44,015 nt of DNA from Streptomyces novaecaesareae (GCF_000716875.1 NZ_JNWQ01000075.1:1-44015), one strand, 5' to 3'. Positions 32,011-40,509 are shown, counted from the stretch's first letter. Program-made: numbers and translations. The notes: generated by a model not told the origin, from the sequence alone.

Positions 32011-32844
32011 TCAGTCGAGGCCCGGGATCAGCCCGTGCTCCTCCAGGTAGTCCAGCTGGGCCCGCACGGACAGCTCGGCGGCCGGCCAGAGCGCCCGGTC
32101 CACGTCGGCGTAGACCCGCGCGACCACCTCGGGGGCGGTCCGGCAGCCCGACTCGACCGCGGTCTCCACCTGGGCGAGCCGGTTGGCCCGGTGGGCCAGG
32201 TAGTAGTCGACGGCGCCGAGCGCGTCCGCGAGGACCGGGCCGTGGCCGGGCAGCACGGTCCGTACGCCGTGCTGGGCGGCCATCGTGTGCAGCCGGCGCA
32301 GCGAGTCCAGGTAGTCGCCCAGCCGGCCGTCGGGGTGCGCGACCATCGTGGTGCCCCGGCCGAGCACGGTGTCCCCGGTGAGGATCGCGCCGTCCTCCGG
32401 CAGGTGGAAGGTCAGCGAGTCCGAGGTGTGGCCGGGGGTGGCCACCACCCGCAGGTCCAGGCCGCCGACGTCCAGCCGCTGGCCGCCCACCAGGCCCTCG
32501 GAGCCCAGCCGGTGCGCCGGGTCCAGGGCCCGCACCTCGGTGCGGGTCAGCTCGGCGAACCGGGCCGCGCCCTCGGAGTGGTCGGCGTGGCCGTGGGTGA
32601 GCAGGGTCAGCGCGATCCGCTTGCCCCGCTCCTCCGCGAAGTCGATCACCCGGCGCAGGTGGCCCTCGTGCAGCGGGCCCGGGTCGATCACCACGGCGAG
32701 GTCCGAGCCGGGCTCGGAGAGCAACCAGGTGTTGGTGCCGTCCAGCGTCATGGGGGACGGGTTCGGCGCCAGCACGCACAGCGCCCGAGGGGTGGCCTCG
32801 CCGCCGACGGCGGCGGCGGGGTCACCCGGCAGGAGCCCGCTCAT
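32011..32844 (-). CDS. MBL-fold hydrolase, beta-lactamase-like (LACTB2 type)
   Basis: A 277-aa metallo-beta-lactamase-fold protein. The zinc motif THGHADH carries His84, His86, Asp88 and His89. VVATPGHTSDSLTF supplies the next His, LTGDTVLG the Asp, and TVLPGHGPV the final His. The LACTB2-like C-terminus is an alpha-helical domain. Family members include endoribonucleases and thioesterase- or glyoxalase-like enzymes. ATG 32844 is chosen; its Shine-Dalgarno (GAGGTGG) is supplied by the left copy of the 77-bp repeat. In mycobacteria the orthologue (Rv3677c) is also downstream of crp. Confidence 0.9.
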   Translation of the reverse strand: MSGLLPGDPAAAVGGEATPRALCVLAPNPSPMTLDGTNTWLLSEPGSDLAVVIDPGPLHEGHLRRVIDFAEERGKRIALTLLTHGHADHSEGAARFAELTRTEVRALDPAHRLGSEGLVGGQRLDVGGLDLRVVATPGHTSDSLTFHLPEDGAILTGDTVLGRGTTMVAHPDGRLGDYLDSLRRLHTMAAQHGVRTVLPGHGPVLADALGAVDYYLAHRANRLAQVETAVESGCRTAPEVVARVYADVDRALWPAAELSVRAQLDYLEEHGLIPGLD

Positions 32845-32998
32845 GCGCCCACCTCGCTGAGCTCGGTAGGCGCTTCGCGCAACGCGCACCTCTCGATGGC
32901 TCGCTCACTTCGCTCGCTCACGCGCCCACCTCGCTGAGCTCGGTAGGCGCTTCGCGCAACGCGCACCTCTCGATGGCTCGCTCACTTCGCTCGCTCAC
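32845..32998 (-). repeat. 77-bp tandem direct repeat, MIRU-like
   Basis: Two identical 77-bp copies (32845-32921 and 32922-32998). On the minus strand each begins GTGAGCGAGCG and ends GGTGGGCGC. Copy ends recreate start/stop junctions: the junction of the two copies forms GCGTGA, the stop of the small ORF, and the left copy ends at the MBL ATGA. The element therefore supplies the end of one gene and the ribosome binding site of the next. Size and placement match mycobacterial interspersed repetitive units (MIRUs), which insert at DTGA sites in operons. Confidence 0.9.
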
Positions 32999-33133
32999 GC
33001 GCAGTGCCCGGACGAGGGCGCGCTGCGCCAGCTCGACGAACGGGACCGGGCTGTCGCAGGCCGGGGTACGGGGGATCAGGCGGCGGGCGGGCATCTCGGG
33101 TGCCGTCCGGCGAGCCACGTCGTTGTGGGTCAT
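32918..33133 (-). CDS. Small hypothetical protein ending in repeat-encoded sequence
   Basis: A 71-aa ORF from ATG 33133 with AAAGGA upstream. The first 45 residues (MTHNDVARRTAPEMPARRLI, then FVELAQRALVRALR) show GC3-rich coding, and I recognise no family. The last 26 residues (SERSERAIERCALREAP, then TELSEVGA) are translated from the right copy of the 77-bp repeat. Its stop is created by the first bases of the next copy. If both copies were deleted, this frame would run directly into the MBL gene. That could mean it was once an N-terminal extension of the MBL protein, or the original gene before the element inserted. Confidence 0.55.
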   Translation of the reverse strand: MTHNDVARRTAPEMPARRLIPRTPACDSPVPFVELAQRALVRALRVSERSERAIERCALREAPTELSEVGA

Positions 33134-33150
33134 CGGGCGTCGGTCCTTTC

Positions 33151-33180
33151 TCTGCGGTGATCTGCGGTGATCTGCGGTGA
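33151..33180. repeat. 10-bp tandem repeat, three units
   Basis: TCTGCGGTGA repeated three times exactly, one helical turn apart, between the NUDIX stop and the small ORF start. The spacing is like a multi-site operator, but no binding protein is suggested by the sequence. Confidence 0.9.
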
Positions 33181-33208
33181 TACGGGCGGGTGTACTGCAA
33201 GGGGTGGT

Positions 33209-34075
33209 TCAGGAGTCCTCGGGGAACTCCCCGTCGATGGTCAGCTCGTCGTACCCGGGCCAGCGGACCGTCATGCGGTCCCCCCGGACCTCGGCCCGGC
33301 CCAGGACCGGTGACAGCGGACGGCCGGCGGCCGCGGCCAGCGCCTCGGCGGCCGTACGGACCTGCGACAGCTCGCGCAGCACCGTCACGGTCGGCGGCAG
33401 CATGCCGAACCGGCCGTCCTCGTACCCCCGGACCGCCTCGGCCGGGCTCAGCCAGGCGACCCGGTCGGCCTCGCCGACCTCCAGGGCGGCGCGCTGGCCC
33501 GGCGGCAGGGCGGCCACGAAGAACCAGGTGTCGTACCGGCGCTCCTCGAACTCCGGGGTCACCCAGCGGGCCCAGCCGCCCAGCAGGTCGCTGCGCAGCA
33601 CCAGGCCGTGGTCGCGCAGGAACTCGGCGAAGGACAGTTCGTGCGCCTCCAGCGCGGCCCGCTCGGCGGACCAGTCGCGCGGCGCGGCGACGCTGTCCGC
33701 GTCCGGGCCGGCCAGCAGCACGCCGGCCTCCTCGAAGGTCTCGCGGACGGCCGCGCAGACCACCGCCCGGGCCGTCCGGTCGTCCACCCCGAGCCGGCGC
33801 GCCCACTCCTCGGGCGACGGCCCGGCCCAGCCCGGCTCGACCTCGGCGTCCCGCGGGTCCACGCCGCCGCCCGGGTAGGCGTACATGCCGGCCGCGAAGG
33901 CCATCGAGGTGCGTCGGCGCAGCAGGTAGGCCTCCGGCCCGGCGGCGGCGTCGCGCAGCAGCACGACGGTCGCGGCGGGCCTGGGCACCGGCGGGGTCAG
34001 CACGCCGGAGTCGACCGCCCGGATCCGGGCGGGCCAGCCGGGCGGCATCGGGAGCGTCGTTGCTCGATGGTCCAT
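33209..34075 (-). CDS. NUDIX hydrolase, Nudt19-like
   Basis: A 288-aa NUDIX protein. The box is YPGGGVDPRDAE then AVVCAAVRETFEEAGVLLAG, with an insertion before the REXXEE helix; RETFEEAG carries the metal-binding glutamates. The N-terminal part includes VVLLRDAAAGPEAYLLRR. Nudt19-like enzymes hydrolyse acyl-CoA or CoA. The N-terminal MDHRATTLPMPP is preceded by TAGCAT, six bases upstream on this strand, with no ribosome binding site, so the gene may be leaderless. MPPGWPARIRAV at codon 10 is an alternative start. It reads toward the 10-bp repeats and the small ORF. Confidence 0.88.
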   Translation of the reverse strand: MDHRATTLPMPPGWPARIRAVDSGVLTPPVPRPAATVVLLRDAAAGPEAYLLRRRTSMAFAAGMYAYPGGGVDPRDAEVEPGWAGPSPEEWARRLGVDDRTARAVVCAAVRETFEEAGVLLAGPDADSVAAPRDWSAERAALEAHELSFAEFLRDHGLVLRSDLLGGWARWVTPEFEERRYDTWFFVAALPPGQRAALEVGEADRVAWLSPAEAVRGYEDGRFGMLPPTVTVLRELSQVRTAAEALAAAAGRPLSPVLGRAEVRGDRMTVRWPGYDELTIDGEFPEDS

Positions 34076-34097
34076 GCCCGGATGCTAAGCGCACGGG

Positions 34098-34125
34098 GGC
34101 GGGGTTGGACAGGCCCAACCCCGCC
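34098..34125 (-). terminator. Hairpin terminator after RidA
   Basis: GGCGGGGTTGG (34098-34108) and CCAACCCCGCC (34115-34125) form an 11-bp stem 14 bases beyond the RidA stop. Confidence 0.75.
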
Positions 34126-34138
34126 TCGGCGATCACAC

Positions 34139-34606
34139 TCAGCCGGTCTTGACCCGCACCTGCAGCTCGACCTCGACCGGGGCGTCCAGCGGCAGCACCG
34201 CGACGCCGACGGCGCTGCGGGCGTGCACGCCCGCGGCGCCCAGCACCTTGCCGAGCAGCTCGCTGGCACCGTTGACGACGCCCGGCTGACCGGTGAAGTC
34301 GGGGGCGGAGGCGACGAAGCCGACGACCTTGACGACCCGCTCGATCCGGTCGAGGTCGCCGATCACCGACTTGACGGCGGCCAGGGCGTTCAGCGCGCAG
34401 GTCTGCGCGAGCTCCTTGGCCTCCTCCGGGGACACCTCGGCGCCGACCTTGCCGGTGCTCACCAGCTTGCCGCCGACCACCGGGAGCTGGCCGGAGGTGA
34501 ACACGAACTCACCGGACTGCAGGGCCGGCACGTACGCGGCGACCGGGGCGGCCACCGGCGGCAGGGTCAGGCCCAGCTCCGCGAGCTTCGACTCGACGAG
34601 GCTCAT
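34139..34606 (-). CDS. RidA family protein (YjgF/Rv3678c-like)
   Basis: A 155-aa RidA/YjgF/UK114 homologue. ATG 34606 follows GGGAGAAG and overlaps the DUF4177 stop (ATGA). FTSGQLPVVGGKLVSTGKVG is the family core, and VHARSAVGVAVLPLDAPVEV contains the conserved Arg that binds enamine/imine substrates. RidA proteins hydrolyse reactive enamines produced by PLP enzymes. In this branch (Rv3678c-like) the activity has not been firmly assigned. Confidence 0.9.
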   Translation of the reverse strand: MSLVESKLAELGLTLPPVAAPVAAYVPALQSGEFVFTSGQLPVVGGKLVSTGKVGAEVSPEEAKELAQTCALNALAAVKSVIGDLDRIERVVKVVGFVASAPDFTGQPGVVNGASELLGKVLGAAGVHARSAVGVAVLPLDAPVEVELQVRVKTG

Positions 34607-34761
34607 GCGTTCTTCTCCCGCTTGAAGTAGGCCACCAGCTGCTCCGGGTTCGGGCCGGGCACGACCTGGACGAGCTCCCAGCCGTCCTCGCCGAAGTTGT
34701 CCAGGATCTGCTTGGTGGCGTGCACGAGCAGGGGTGCCGTCATGTATTCCCACTTGGTCAT
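34603..34761 (-). CDS. DUF4177 domain small protein
   Basis: A 52-aa protein too short for usual gene finders: MTKWEYMTAPLLVHATKQIL, then DNFGEDGWELVQVVPGP and ending YFKREKNA. It matches the DUF4177 pattern (WEY at the start, GEDGWELV, FKRE). The stop overlaps the RidA start (GCATGAGC), a translational coupling signal. Codon third positions are mostly G/C. Its role is unknown, but the coupling suggests a shared function with RidA. Confidence 0.85.
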   Translation of the reverse strand: MTKWEYMTAPLLVHATKQILDNFGEDGWELVQVVPGPNPEQLVAYFKREKNA

Positions 34762-34974
34762 GGCCAGACTCTAGACGAGCCGCCGCGGCGATCGGCGCGG
34801 TGCGGACGGTGGCGTGTGAGGTGGGGCACAAAGAGGGCATGATCAGGCCTGGCAACCCCAGGTGCTCCGGGCATCCGGTGCGGTCCCTGGTTACCCTCGC
34901 GAGAGGGCACCCTGGTGAGGGGCACCCTCGGCAGGAGGGGACGCCCGTAGGACGGAGACGGACGGAGACGGAGC

Positions 34975-36048
34975 GTGGCACGCACCCCCGGCCAGGCGGA
35001 CCGGCGCGACCCCGACTGGGAGGGCGTCCGGCTGCACGTGGTCAGTGGCAAGGGCGGCACCGGGAAGACCACGCTGGCCGCGGCGCTGGCCCTGGCGCTC
35101 GCCGCGGACGGCGGGCGCGTACTGCTGATCGAGGTCGAGGGGCGGCAGGGCATCGCCGAGCTCTTCGGGATCGCCGCGCTCCCGTACGAGGAACGCCGGA
35201 TCGCCTCGGTCTCCCGCGCCCAGCTGGGGCTGCCCGCCGGGGAGGCCGGCGCCGGCGAGGTCTTCGCGCTGGCGATCGACCCCGAGCAGGCGCTGCTGGA
35301 GTACCTGGAGATGTTCTACAAGCTCGGCCGGGCCGGCAAGGCGCTGCAGAAGGTCGGCTTCGTCGACTTCGCCACCACCGTCGCGCCCGGCGTCCGGGAC
35401 GTCCTGCTCACCGGCAAGGCCTGCGAGGCGACCAGGCGCAAGGACCCGGACGGGCGGCGGCGCTACGACGCGGTGGTGATGGACGCCCCGCCGACCGGAC
35501 GGCTGACCAGGTTCCTGAACGTCAACGCCGAGGTCGCCGGGCTGGCCCGGATCGGCCCGATACACACCCAGGCGCAGGCCGTGATGCGGGTGCTGAAGTC
35601 CCCGGAGACCGCGGTGCACCTGGTCACCCTGCTGGAGGAGATGCCGGTGCAGGAGACGGTCGACGGCATCGGGGAGCTGCGCGAGGCCAGGCTCCCGGTG
35701 GGCGGGGTGATCGTCAACATGGTCCGGCCCCCGCTGCTGGACGCGGCGGCGGTGGCCGCGGTGGACGGGGACCACCGCGAGGACGTCGCCCTGGCCCTCG
35801 GGGAGGCCGGGCTCGGGGGCCGCTCGCGCAAGCCGGAGACGGTCCGGGCGGCGGTGGAGCCGCTGCTCGACCCGCTGCTGGAACAGGCCAGGGAACACGC
35901 CGAGCGGGTCGAGCTGGAGCGCGCGCAACGCGCCGACCTGCAGCAGCTGCGGATCCCGACGTACGAACTGCCACTGCTGGGCGAGGGCGTGGACCTCGGC
36001 GCGCTGTACCGGCTGGCGGCCGAACTGAAGCGGCAGGGGGCGGCATGA
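34975..36048 (+). CDS. ArsA-like ATPase, first of pair (Rv3679/BagA-like)
   Basis: A 357-aa ATPase of the ArsA/GET3 family from GTG 34975. The deviant Walker A is SGKGGTGKTT, with signature Lys26 and catalytic Lys31. DAPPTGRLTRFLNV is a switch II-like element. The C-terminal domain is helical. It is translationally coupled to the next ATPase by an ATGA overlap. In mycobacteria the pair Rv3679/Rv3680 makes a heterodimer reported to protect against nitric-oxide or glycerol-linked stress. No arsenite pump (ArsB) is present, and the arsenite-binding Cys residues are absent. A stretch of GGAGACGGA repeats precedes the start. Confidence 0.9.
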   Translation: MARTPGQADRRDPDWEGVRLHVVSGKGGTGKTTLAAALALALAADGGRVLLIEVEGRQGIAELFGIAALPYEERRIASVSRAQLGLPAGEAGAGEVFALAIDPEQALLEYLEMFYKLGRAGKALQKVGFVDFATTVAPGVRDVLLTGKACEATRRKDPDGRRRYDAVVMDAPPTGRLTRFLNVNAEVAGLARIGPIHTQAQAVMRVLKSPETAVHLVTLLEEMPVQETVDGIGELREARLPVGGVIVNMVRPPLLDAAAVAAVDGDHREDVALALGEAGLGGRSRKPETVRAAVEPLLDPLLEQAREHAERVELERAQRADLQQLRIPTYELPLLGEGVDLGALYRLAAELKRQGAA

Positions 36049-37277
36049 GCACCGACGGCACGAGCACCGATGGCACGAGCACCGGCGGGGTGCGGAGCAC
36101 CGGCGGCATGAGCACCGGCGGGGTGCGGAGCACCGGGAAGCGGCTCGTGGTGGACGAGCTGATCGACGACCCGAAGACCAGGATCCTCGTCTGCTGCGGC
36201 TCCGGGGGCGTCGGCAAGACGACCACCGCCGCGGCGATCGGCCTGCGGGCCGCCGAACGCGGCCGCAAGGTCGTGGTGCTGACCATCGATCCGGCCCGCC
36301 GGCTCGCCCAGTCGATGGGCCTGACCGAGCTGGACAACACCCCCCGGGTGGTCAAGGGGGTGACCGGCGAGGGGGAGCTCCAGGCCATGATGCTGGACAT
36401 GAAGCGGACCTTCGACGAGGTCGTGCTGGCCCACGCCGAGCCCGAACGGGCCAGGGCGATCATGGAGAACCCGTTCTACCAGTCCCTGTCGGCCGGCTTC
36501 GCGGGCACGCAGGAGTACATGGCGATGGAGAAGCTCGGGCAGCTGCGCGCCGCCGAGGAGTGGGACCTGATCGTCGTGGACACCCCGCCGTCCCGCTCGG
36601 CGCTGGACTTCCTGGACGCGCCCAACCGGCTCGGGTCCTTCCTGGACGGCCGGGTGATCCGGATCCTGACCGCCCCGGCCAAGGTCGGCGGGCGCAGCGC
36701 GATGCGGTTCCTGAACGCCGGGATGGGCCTGCTCACCGGCACCCTGGGCAAGATCTTCGGCGCCCAGCTGCTCACCGACGTGCAGACCTTCGTCAGCGCG
36801 ATGGACTCGATGTTCGGCGGCTTCCGCGAGCGCGCCGACCGCACGTACCAGCTGCTCAAGGCGCCGGGCACGGCGTTCCTGGTGGTGGCCGCGCCGGAGC
36901 GGGACGCACTGCGCGAGGCGGCGTACTTCGTCGACCGGCTGGCCGCGGACCGGATGCCGCTGGCCGGGCTGGTGCTCAACCGGGTGCACGGCACGGGCGC
37001 GCCGCAGCTCACCGCGGAGCGGGCGCTGGCGGCGGCCGAGGCGCTGGAGGAGAACGGCTCGGAGCACTCCTCGCCGGAGGCGGAGCTGCTCGCGGCCGGG
37101 CTGCTGAGGCTGCACGCCGAGCGGATGCAGATCATGGGGCGGGAGCGCCGCACCCGCGACCGCTTCGTCTCGGTGTACCCGGACGTGCCGATCGTGGAGG
37201 TCCCGGCGCTGCCGGGCGACGTGCACGACCTGGAGGGGCTGCGGGCCATCGGGGGCCGGCTCAGCGGGGCTTCGTAG
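36045..37277 (+). CDS. ArsA-like ATPase, second of pair (Rv3680/BagB-like)
   Basis: A 410-aa partner ATPase starting in ATGA overlap with the previous gene. Its N-terminus is a short in-frame repeat (STGGVRSTGGM, twice, from a 33-bp periodicity at 36077-36136). The P-loop is CCGSGGVGKTTT: Ser53 stands where the signature Lys of the first partner is, and Lys58 is the catalytic lysine. DTPPSRSALDFLDAPNRLGS is the switch II region. The complementary P-loops suggest an asymmetric heterodimer. The C-terminus (VSVYPDVPIVEVPALPGDVH) matches the family. The next gene is wblA in convergent orientation. Confidence 0.9.
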   Translation: MSTDGTSTDGTSTGGVRSTGGMSTGGVRSTGKRLVVDELIDDPKTRILVCCGSGGVGKTTTAAAIGLRAAERGRKVVVLTIDPARRLAQSMGLTELDNTPRVVKGVTGEGELQAMMLDMKRTFDEVVLAHAEPERARAIMENPFYQSLSAGFAGTQEYMAMEKLGQLRAAEEWDLIVVDTPPSRSALDFLDAPNRLGSFLDGRVIRILTAPAKVGGRSAMRFLNAGMGLLTGTLGKIFGAQLLTDVQTFVSAMDSMFGGFRERADRTYQLLKAPGTAFLVVAAPERDALREAAYFVDRLAADRMPLAGLVLNRVHGTGAPQLTAERALAAAEALEENGSEHSSPEAELLAAGLLRLHAERMQIMGRERRTRDRFVSVYPDVPIVEVPALPGDVHDLEGLRAIGGRLSGAS

Positions 37278-37373
37278 GGCGGGGCGGCGTGGGCGCGCCT
37301 GCCCAGGGCCGACCCGGGGCCGGCTTGGACGTCGGCCCGGCGTCGGTGCGGCCGGGCGTCCGTGCGGCCGGGC

Positions 37374-37697
37374 TCAGCCCGCCTGGGCGTAGTCCGTCAG
37401 TATCACGCCGGTCGCGAGGGACTCCTCGTACTCGGTGCGGGCCGTCTCCAGCAGCCTCCGCCACGACATGACCGTCGGGCGGCGGCGCAGCAGCGCCCGG
37501 CGCTCGCGCTCCGTCATCCCGCCCCAGACCCCGAACTCCACCCGGTTGTCCAGGGCGTCCGCGAGGCACTCCGTCCGCACCGGGCAGCCGCTGCAGACCG
37601 CCTTCGCGCGGTTCTGTGCCGCCCCCTGGACGAACAGTTCGTCCGGATCACTCGTGCGGCAGGCGGCCTGCGCACTCCAGTCGTCAACCCAGCCCAT
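37374..37697 (-). CDS. wblA: WhiB-family regulator WblA
   Basis: A 107-aa WhiB-like protein (MGWVDDWSAQAACRTSD). Cys13, Cys35, Cys38 and Cys44 bind the [4Fe-4S] cluster (C-x2-C-x5-C), and FGVWGGMTERERRALLRRRP is the Gly-rich turn and basic DNA-contacting helix. It matches S. coelicolor WblA, a repressor of antibiotic production and regulator of sporulation, and mycobacterial WhiB4. ATG 37697 with GGGAGAGGA upstream fits the family. An upstream GTG at 37754 would add MNMPLPPWGSLDTGEDGAG. The upstream region is long and shared with a convergently placed promoter for the PBP. Confidence 0.96.
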   Translation of the reverse strand: MGWVDDWSAQAACRTSDPDELFVQGAAQNRAKAVCSGCPVRTECLADALDNRVEFGVWGGMTERERRALLRRRPTVMSWRRLLETARTEYEESLATGVILTDYAQAG

Positions 37698-38120
37698 CCC
37701 GGCGCCGTCCTCTCCCGTATCGAGGCTCCCCCACGGCGGCAACGGCATATTCACCGTTGCCAGTTGAGGACGTTACGGAAGAACGACAGCTCGCAACAGC
37801 CCCTTCGGGCTCAATCTCGAATGACCCGATTGGACTATGGGTATCGGTCATCTCACTCGTTGGAGTGATCGCAGGTCGCACGACTTGCCAGAAGCGGAGC
37901 CCGTACTCTCGCCACAGGCGTCATCACTCAGCGCAACGGTTCACACGGGTACAGCAGACCACAGCTGCCTCAAAACCCGGCCATCAATGGGCAATTCGGG
38001 CAACTCTCCCCACCCACAAGAGTGAGTGATGTTGACGCAGCGAAGCTGTCGCAAGCTTGTGACAAGCCTAGGCGAACACCTGCTCCGATGTGCGGGATTC
38101 CGGGACGTAGGGTTCTCCTC
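37698..38120. other. Divergent wblA/PBP intergenic region
   Basis: A 423-base region with lower GC than neighbours. TCACTC and GAGTGA half-sites (37853-37858 and 37863-37868) flank GTTG. The half-sites fit BldD half-site rules (TNAC-NC and GNGTNA), but the usual centre is one base rather than four. wblA is a known BldD target. A long leader for wblA is likely, and the PBP promoter probably lies near 38020-38080. Any frame from the GTG at 38022 is not needed. Confidence 0.5.
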
Positions 38121-40430
38121 ATGGCACCGAAGCGCCCACAGGCACCCCAGCCCCCAGGCAACACCGGAGCTCCGCGCGACAGGAGCGGCGGATCACCGAT
38201 GGAGCACGTCGGCAACGGCGTGAAGTTCCTGGGCGTCAGCGTGCTCTCCGGAGTCCTGCTGGCAGGCCTCGCCCTGCCCGCCGTCGGCGCCATGGGGCTG
38301 ACCGCCAAGGACACGGCGGAGAGCTTCGACAACATCCCCGACGACTTCAAGACGCCGCCGCTCACCCAGGCCACCCAGATCTTCGACGCCAAGGGCGGCC
38401 TGATCGCCAAGGTCTACGAGCGCGACCGCACCGTCCTCACCGCCGACCAGATGTCGCCGTTCATGCGGCACGCCCAGGTGGACATCGAGGACGCCCGCTT
38501 CTACGAGCACGGCGCCGTCGACCTCAAGGGCATCCTCCGCGCGGTCAGCAAGAACGCCGAGAGCGGCACCACCTCCCAGGGTGCCTCGACGCTGACCCAG
38601 CAGTACGTGAAGAACGTCAACGTGGAGAAGGCCGGCGACGACCAGGCGGCCGTCCTGGAGGCCCAGCGCAAGACCCTGGGCCGCAAGATCCAGGAGCTCA
38701 AGGTCGCGATCAAGCTGGAGGAGGACCTGAGCAAGGATCAGATCCTCACCAACTACCTCAACATCACCTTCTACGGCCACCAGGCCTACGGGGTCGAGGC
38801 CGCCTCCCAGCGCTACTTCAGCAAGAGCAACAAGGACCTGACCATCGCCGAGTCCGCCACCCTGGCAGGCCTGGTCCAGAACCCGTCGCAGTACGACCCG
38901 GTGCGCTACCCCGACAACACGGTCAAGCGCCGCAACGTCGTGATCGACAAGATGGTCGAGAACAAGCACATCACCGCCGACCAGGCCAAGGAGGCCAAGG
39001 CCGCCCCGCTGGGCCTGAAGTACAAGGACCCGCAGAACGGCTGCATCACCGCCCAGGCCGGCATGGGCTTCTTCTGCGACTACGTCCGCCACGTGGTCAA
39101 GCAGGACCCGGCCTTCGGCAAGAGCGCCGACGAGCGCAAGAAGCTCTGGGACACCGGCGGTCTGAACATCTACACCACCCTGGACCCGGACAAGCAGGCC
39201 GCGGCGCAGAACGCGGTGACCAAGCTGGTGTACGTCACCGACCCGGTGTCGGCCGCCGCGACCATGATGGAGCCGGGCAGCGGCAAGATCCTCGCGATGG
39301 CCCAGACCCGCCCGTACGGCCTGGACACCAACAAGAACCAGACCGTCGTCAACCTCAACGTCGACGCGGCGATGGGCGGCGGCAACGGCTTCCAGCCCGG
39401 ATCGACCTTCAAGCCGATCGTGGCCGCCGCCGCACTGGAGTCCGGGATCCCGGCGACCCAGCAGTACAAGTCGGAGAACCGCATCGAGTGGCCGACGGTG
39501 AAGACCTGCGAGGGCACCTGGAAGAACATGGAGAAGGGCAAGGCCCGGACCGTGCCCAACGAGTCCGAGAACGAGAAGGGCCCCTACGACCTCAAGACGG
39601 CGATGGCCATGTCGGTCAACACCTACTTCGTCGAGATGGAGGCCGACATGGGCCTCTGCCCGGTGAAGCAGATGGCCAACAAGCTCGGCATCACCGCCAA
39701 GGCGAGCGGCAAGCCCATCGAAGAGGTCCCCTCCATGGGCCTCGGCGTGCAGGAGATGTCCCCGCTGACCATGGCGAACGTCTACGCGACCTTCGCCGCG
39801 CGCGGCAAGTACTGCACCCCGATCGCCATCAACAAGATCAGCACGGTGGACGGCAAGGACGTGCCCGTCCCGCAGTCGGCGTGCAGCCAGGCCTTCTCCG
39901 AGCAGACCGCTGACTCCCTCAACACCGTGCTGAGCGGTGTGACCGAGAAGGGCACCGGTAAGGACCTCGGCCTGGAGGACGGCCGCCCGATCGCCGGCAA
40001 GACCGGTACCTCGGACGAGAAGCGCGCCGCCTGGTTCAGCGGCTACACCCCGCAGCTGGCCACCTCGGTCTGGCTCGGAGGCCCGGCCGGCGGTGTGCCG
40101 ATGAAGAACATCAAGATCGGCCCCACCACCTTCCCCGAGGTGTTCGGCGCCACCGGCCCCGGCCCGATCTGGCGCATGGCGATGAACCAGGCCCTGAAGG
40201 GCTCCCCGGTACAGCAGCTGCCCACGGCGGCCATCCCGGACATGCCCAAGCCGGACCCGGCCACCCCGCCGGCCGACCCGAACGCCCAGCCCCAGCCGCC
40301 GGCCGGCAACCCGCCGCCGCCGGCTGGCAACCCCGGCGGTGGCAACAACGCCGGCGGGATGATCGGCGGCGGGTTCACCTTCCCGCCGGGCATGATCGGC
40401 GGCGGCAAGCACGGCGGCGGGAACGGCTGA
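38121..40430 (+). CDS. Bifunctional penicillin-binding protein (class A, PonA2-like)
   Basis: A 769-aa class A PBP. A Pro-rich cytoplasmic tail is followed by one transmembrane helix (FLGVSVLSGVLLAGLALPAV, ~36-55). The glycosyltransferase domain has Glu123 in IEDARFYEHGAVD. The transpeptidase has GSTFKP (Ser428, Lys431), SVN (498-500) and KTGT (627-630), all intact. A Pro/Gly/Met-rich C-terminal tail (PPAGNPPPPAGNPGGGNN, then GGGFTFPPGMIGGG) extends beyond the domain. It polymerises and crosslinks peptidoglycan. A start at 38022 is possible, but ATG 38121 better matches the family. WblA-PBP synteny is the same as in mycobacteria (whiB4-ponA2). Confidence 0.95.
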   Translation: MAPKRPQAPQPPGNTGAPRDRSGGSPMEHVGNGVKFLGVSVLSGVLLAGLALPAVGAMGLTAKDTAESFDNIPDDFKTPPLTQATQIFDAKGGLIAKVYERDRTVLTADQMSPFMRHAQVDIEDARFYEHGAVDLKGILRAVSKNAESGTTSQGASTLTQQYVKNVNVEKAGDDQAAVLEAQRKTLGRKIQELKVAIKLEEDLSKDQILTNYLNITFYGHQAYGVEAASQRYFSKSNKDLTIAESATLAGLVQNPSQYDPVRYPDNTVKRRNVVIDKMVENKHITADQAKEAKAAPLGLKYKDPQNGCITAQAGMGFFCDYVRHVVKQDPAFGKSADERKKLWDTGGLNIYTTLDPDKQAAAQNAVTKLVYVTDPVSAAATMMEPGSGKILAMAQTRPYGLDTNKNQTVVNLNVDAAMGGGNGFQPGSTFKPIVAAAALESGIPATQQYKSENRIEWPTVKTCEGTWKNMEKGKARTVPNESENEKGPYDLKTAMAMSVNTYFVEMEADMGLCPVKQMANKLGITAKASGKPIEEVPSMGLGVQEMSPLTMANVYATFAARGKYCTPIAINKISTVDGKDVPVPQSACSQAFSEQTADSLNTVLSGVTEKGTGKDLGLEDGRPIAGKTGTSDEKRAAWFSGYTPQLATSVWLGGPAGGVPMKNIKIGPTTFPEVFGATGPGPIWRMAMNQALKGSPVQQLPTAAIPDMPKPDPATPPADPNAQPQPPAGNPPPPAGNPGGGNNAGGMIGGGFTFPPGMIGGGKHGGGNG

Positions 40431-40509
40431 CCGAGCCCGTCCGGGCAGGGGGCGCGGAAGGCAGCGCCGGTAGGGCCCGTGGAGCCCGTAGGGCCCGTGG
40501 AGCAGACTG

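Noticed and set aside
32845..32998. IS terminal repeats
   Set aside because: Direct tandem copies with no transposase or inverted ends.
38193..40412. 739-codon minus-strand frame opposite the PBP
   Set aside because: Antisense shadow; Gly/Leu/Val/His-rich with no domain.
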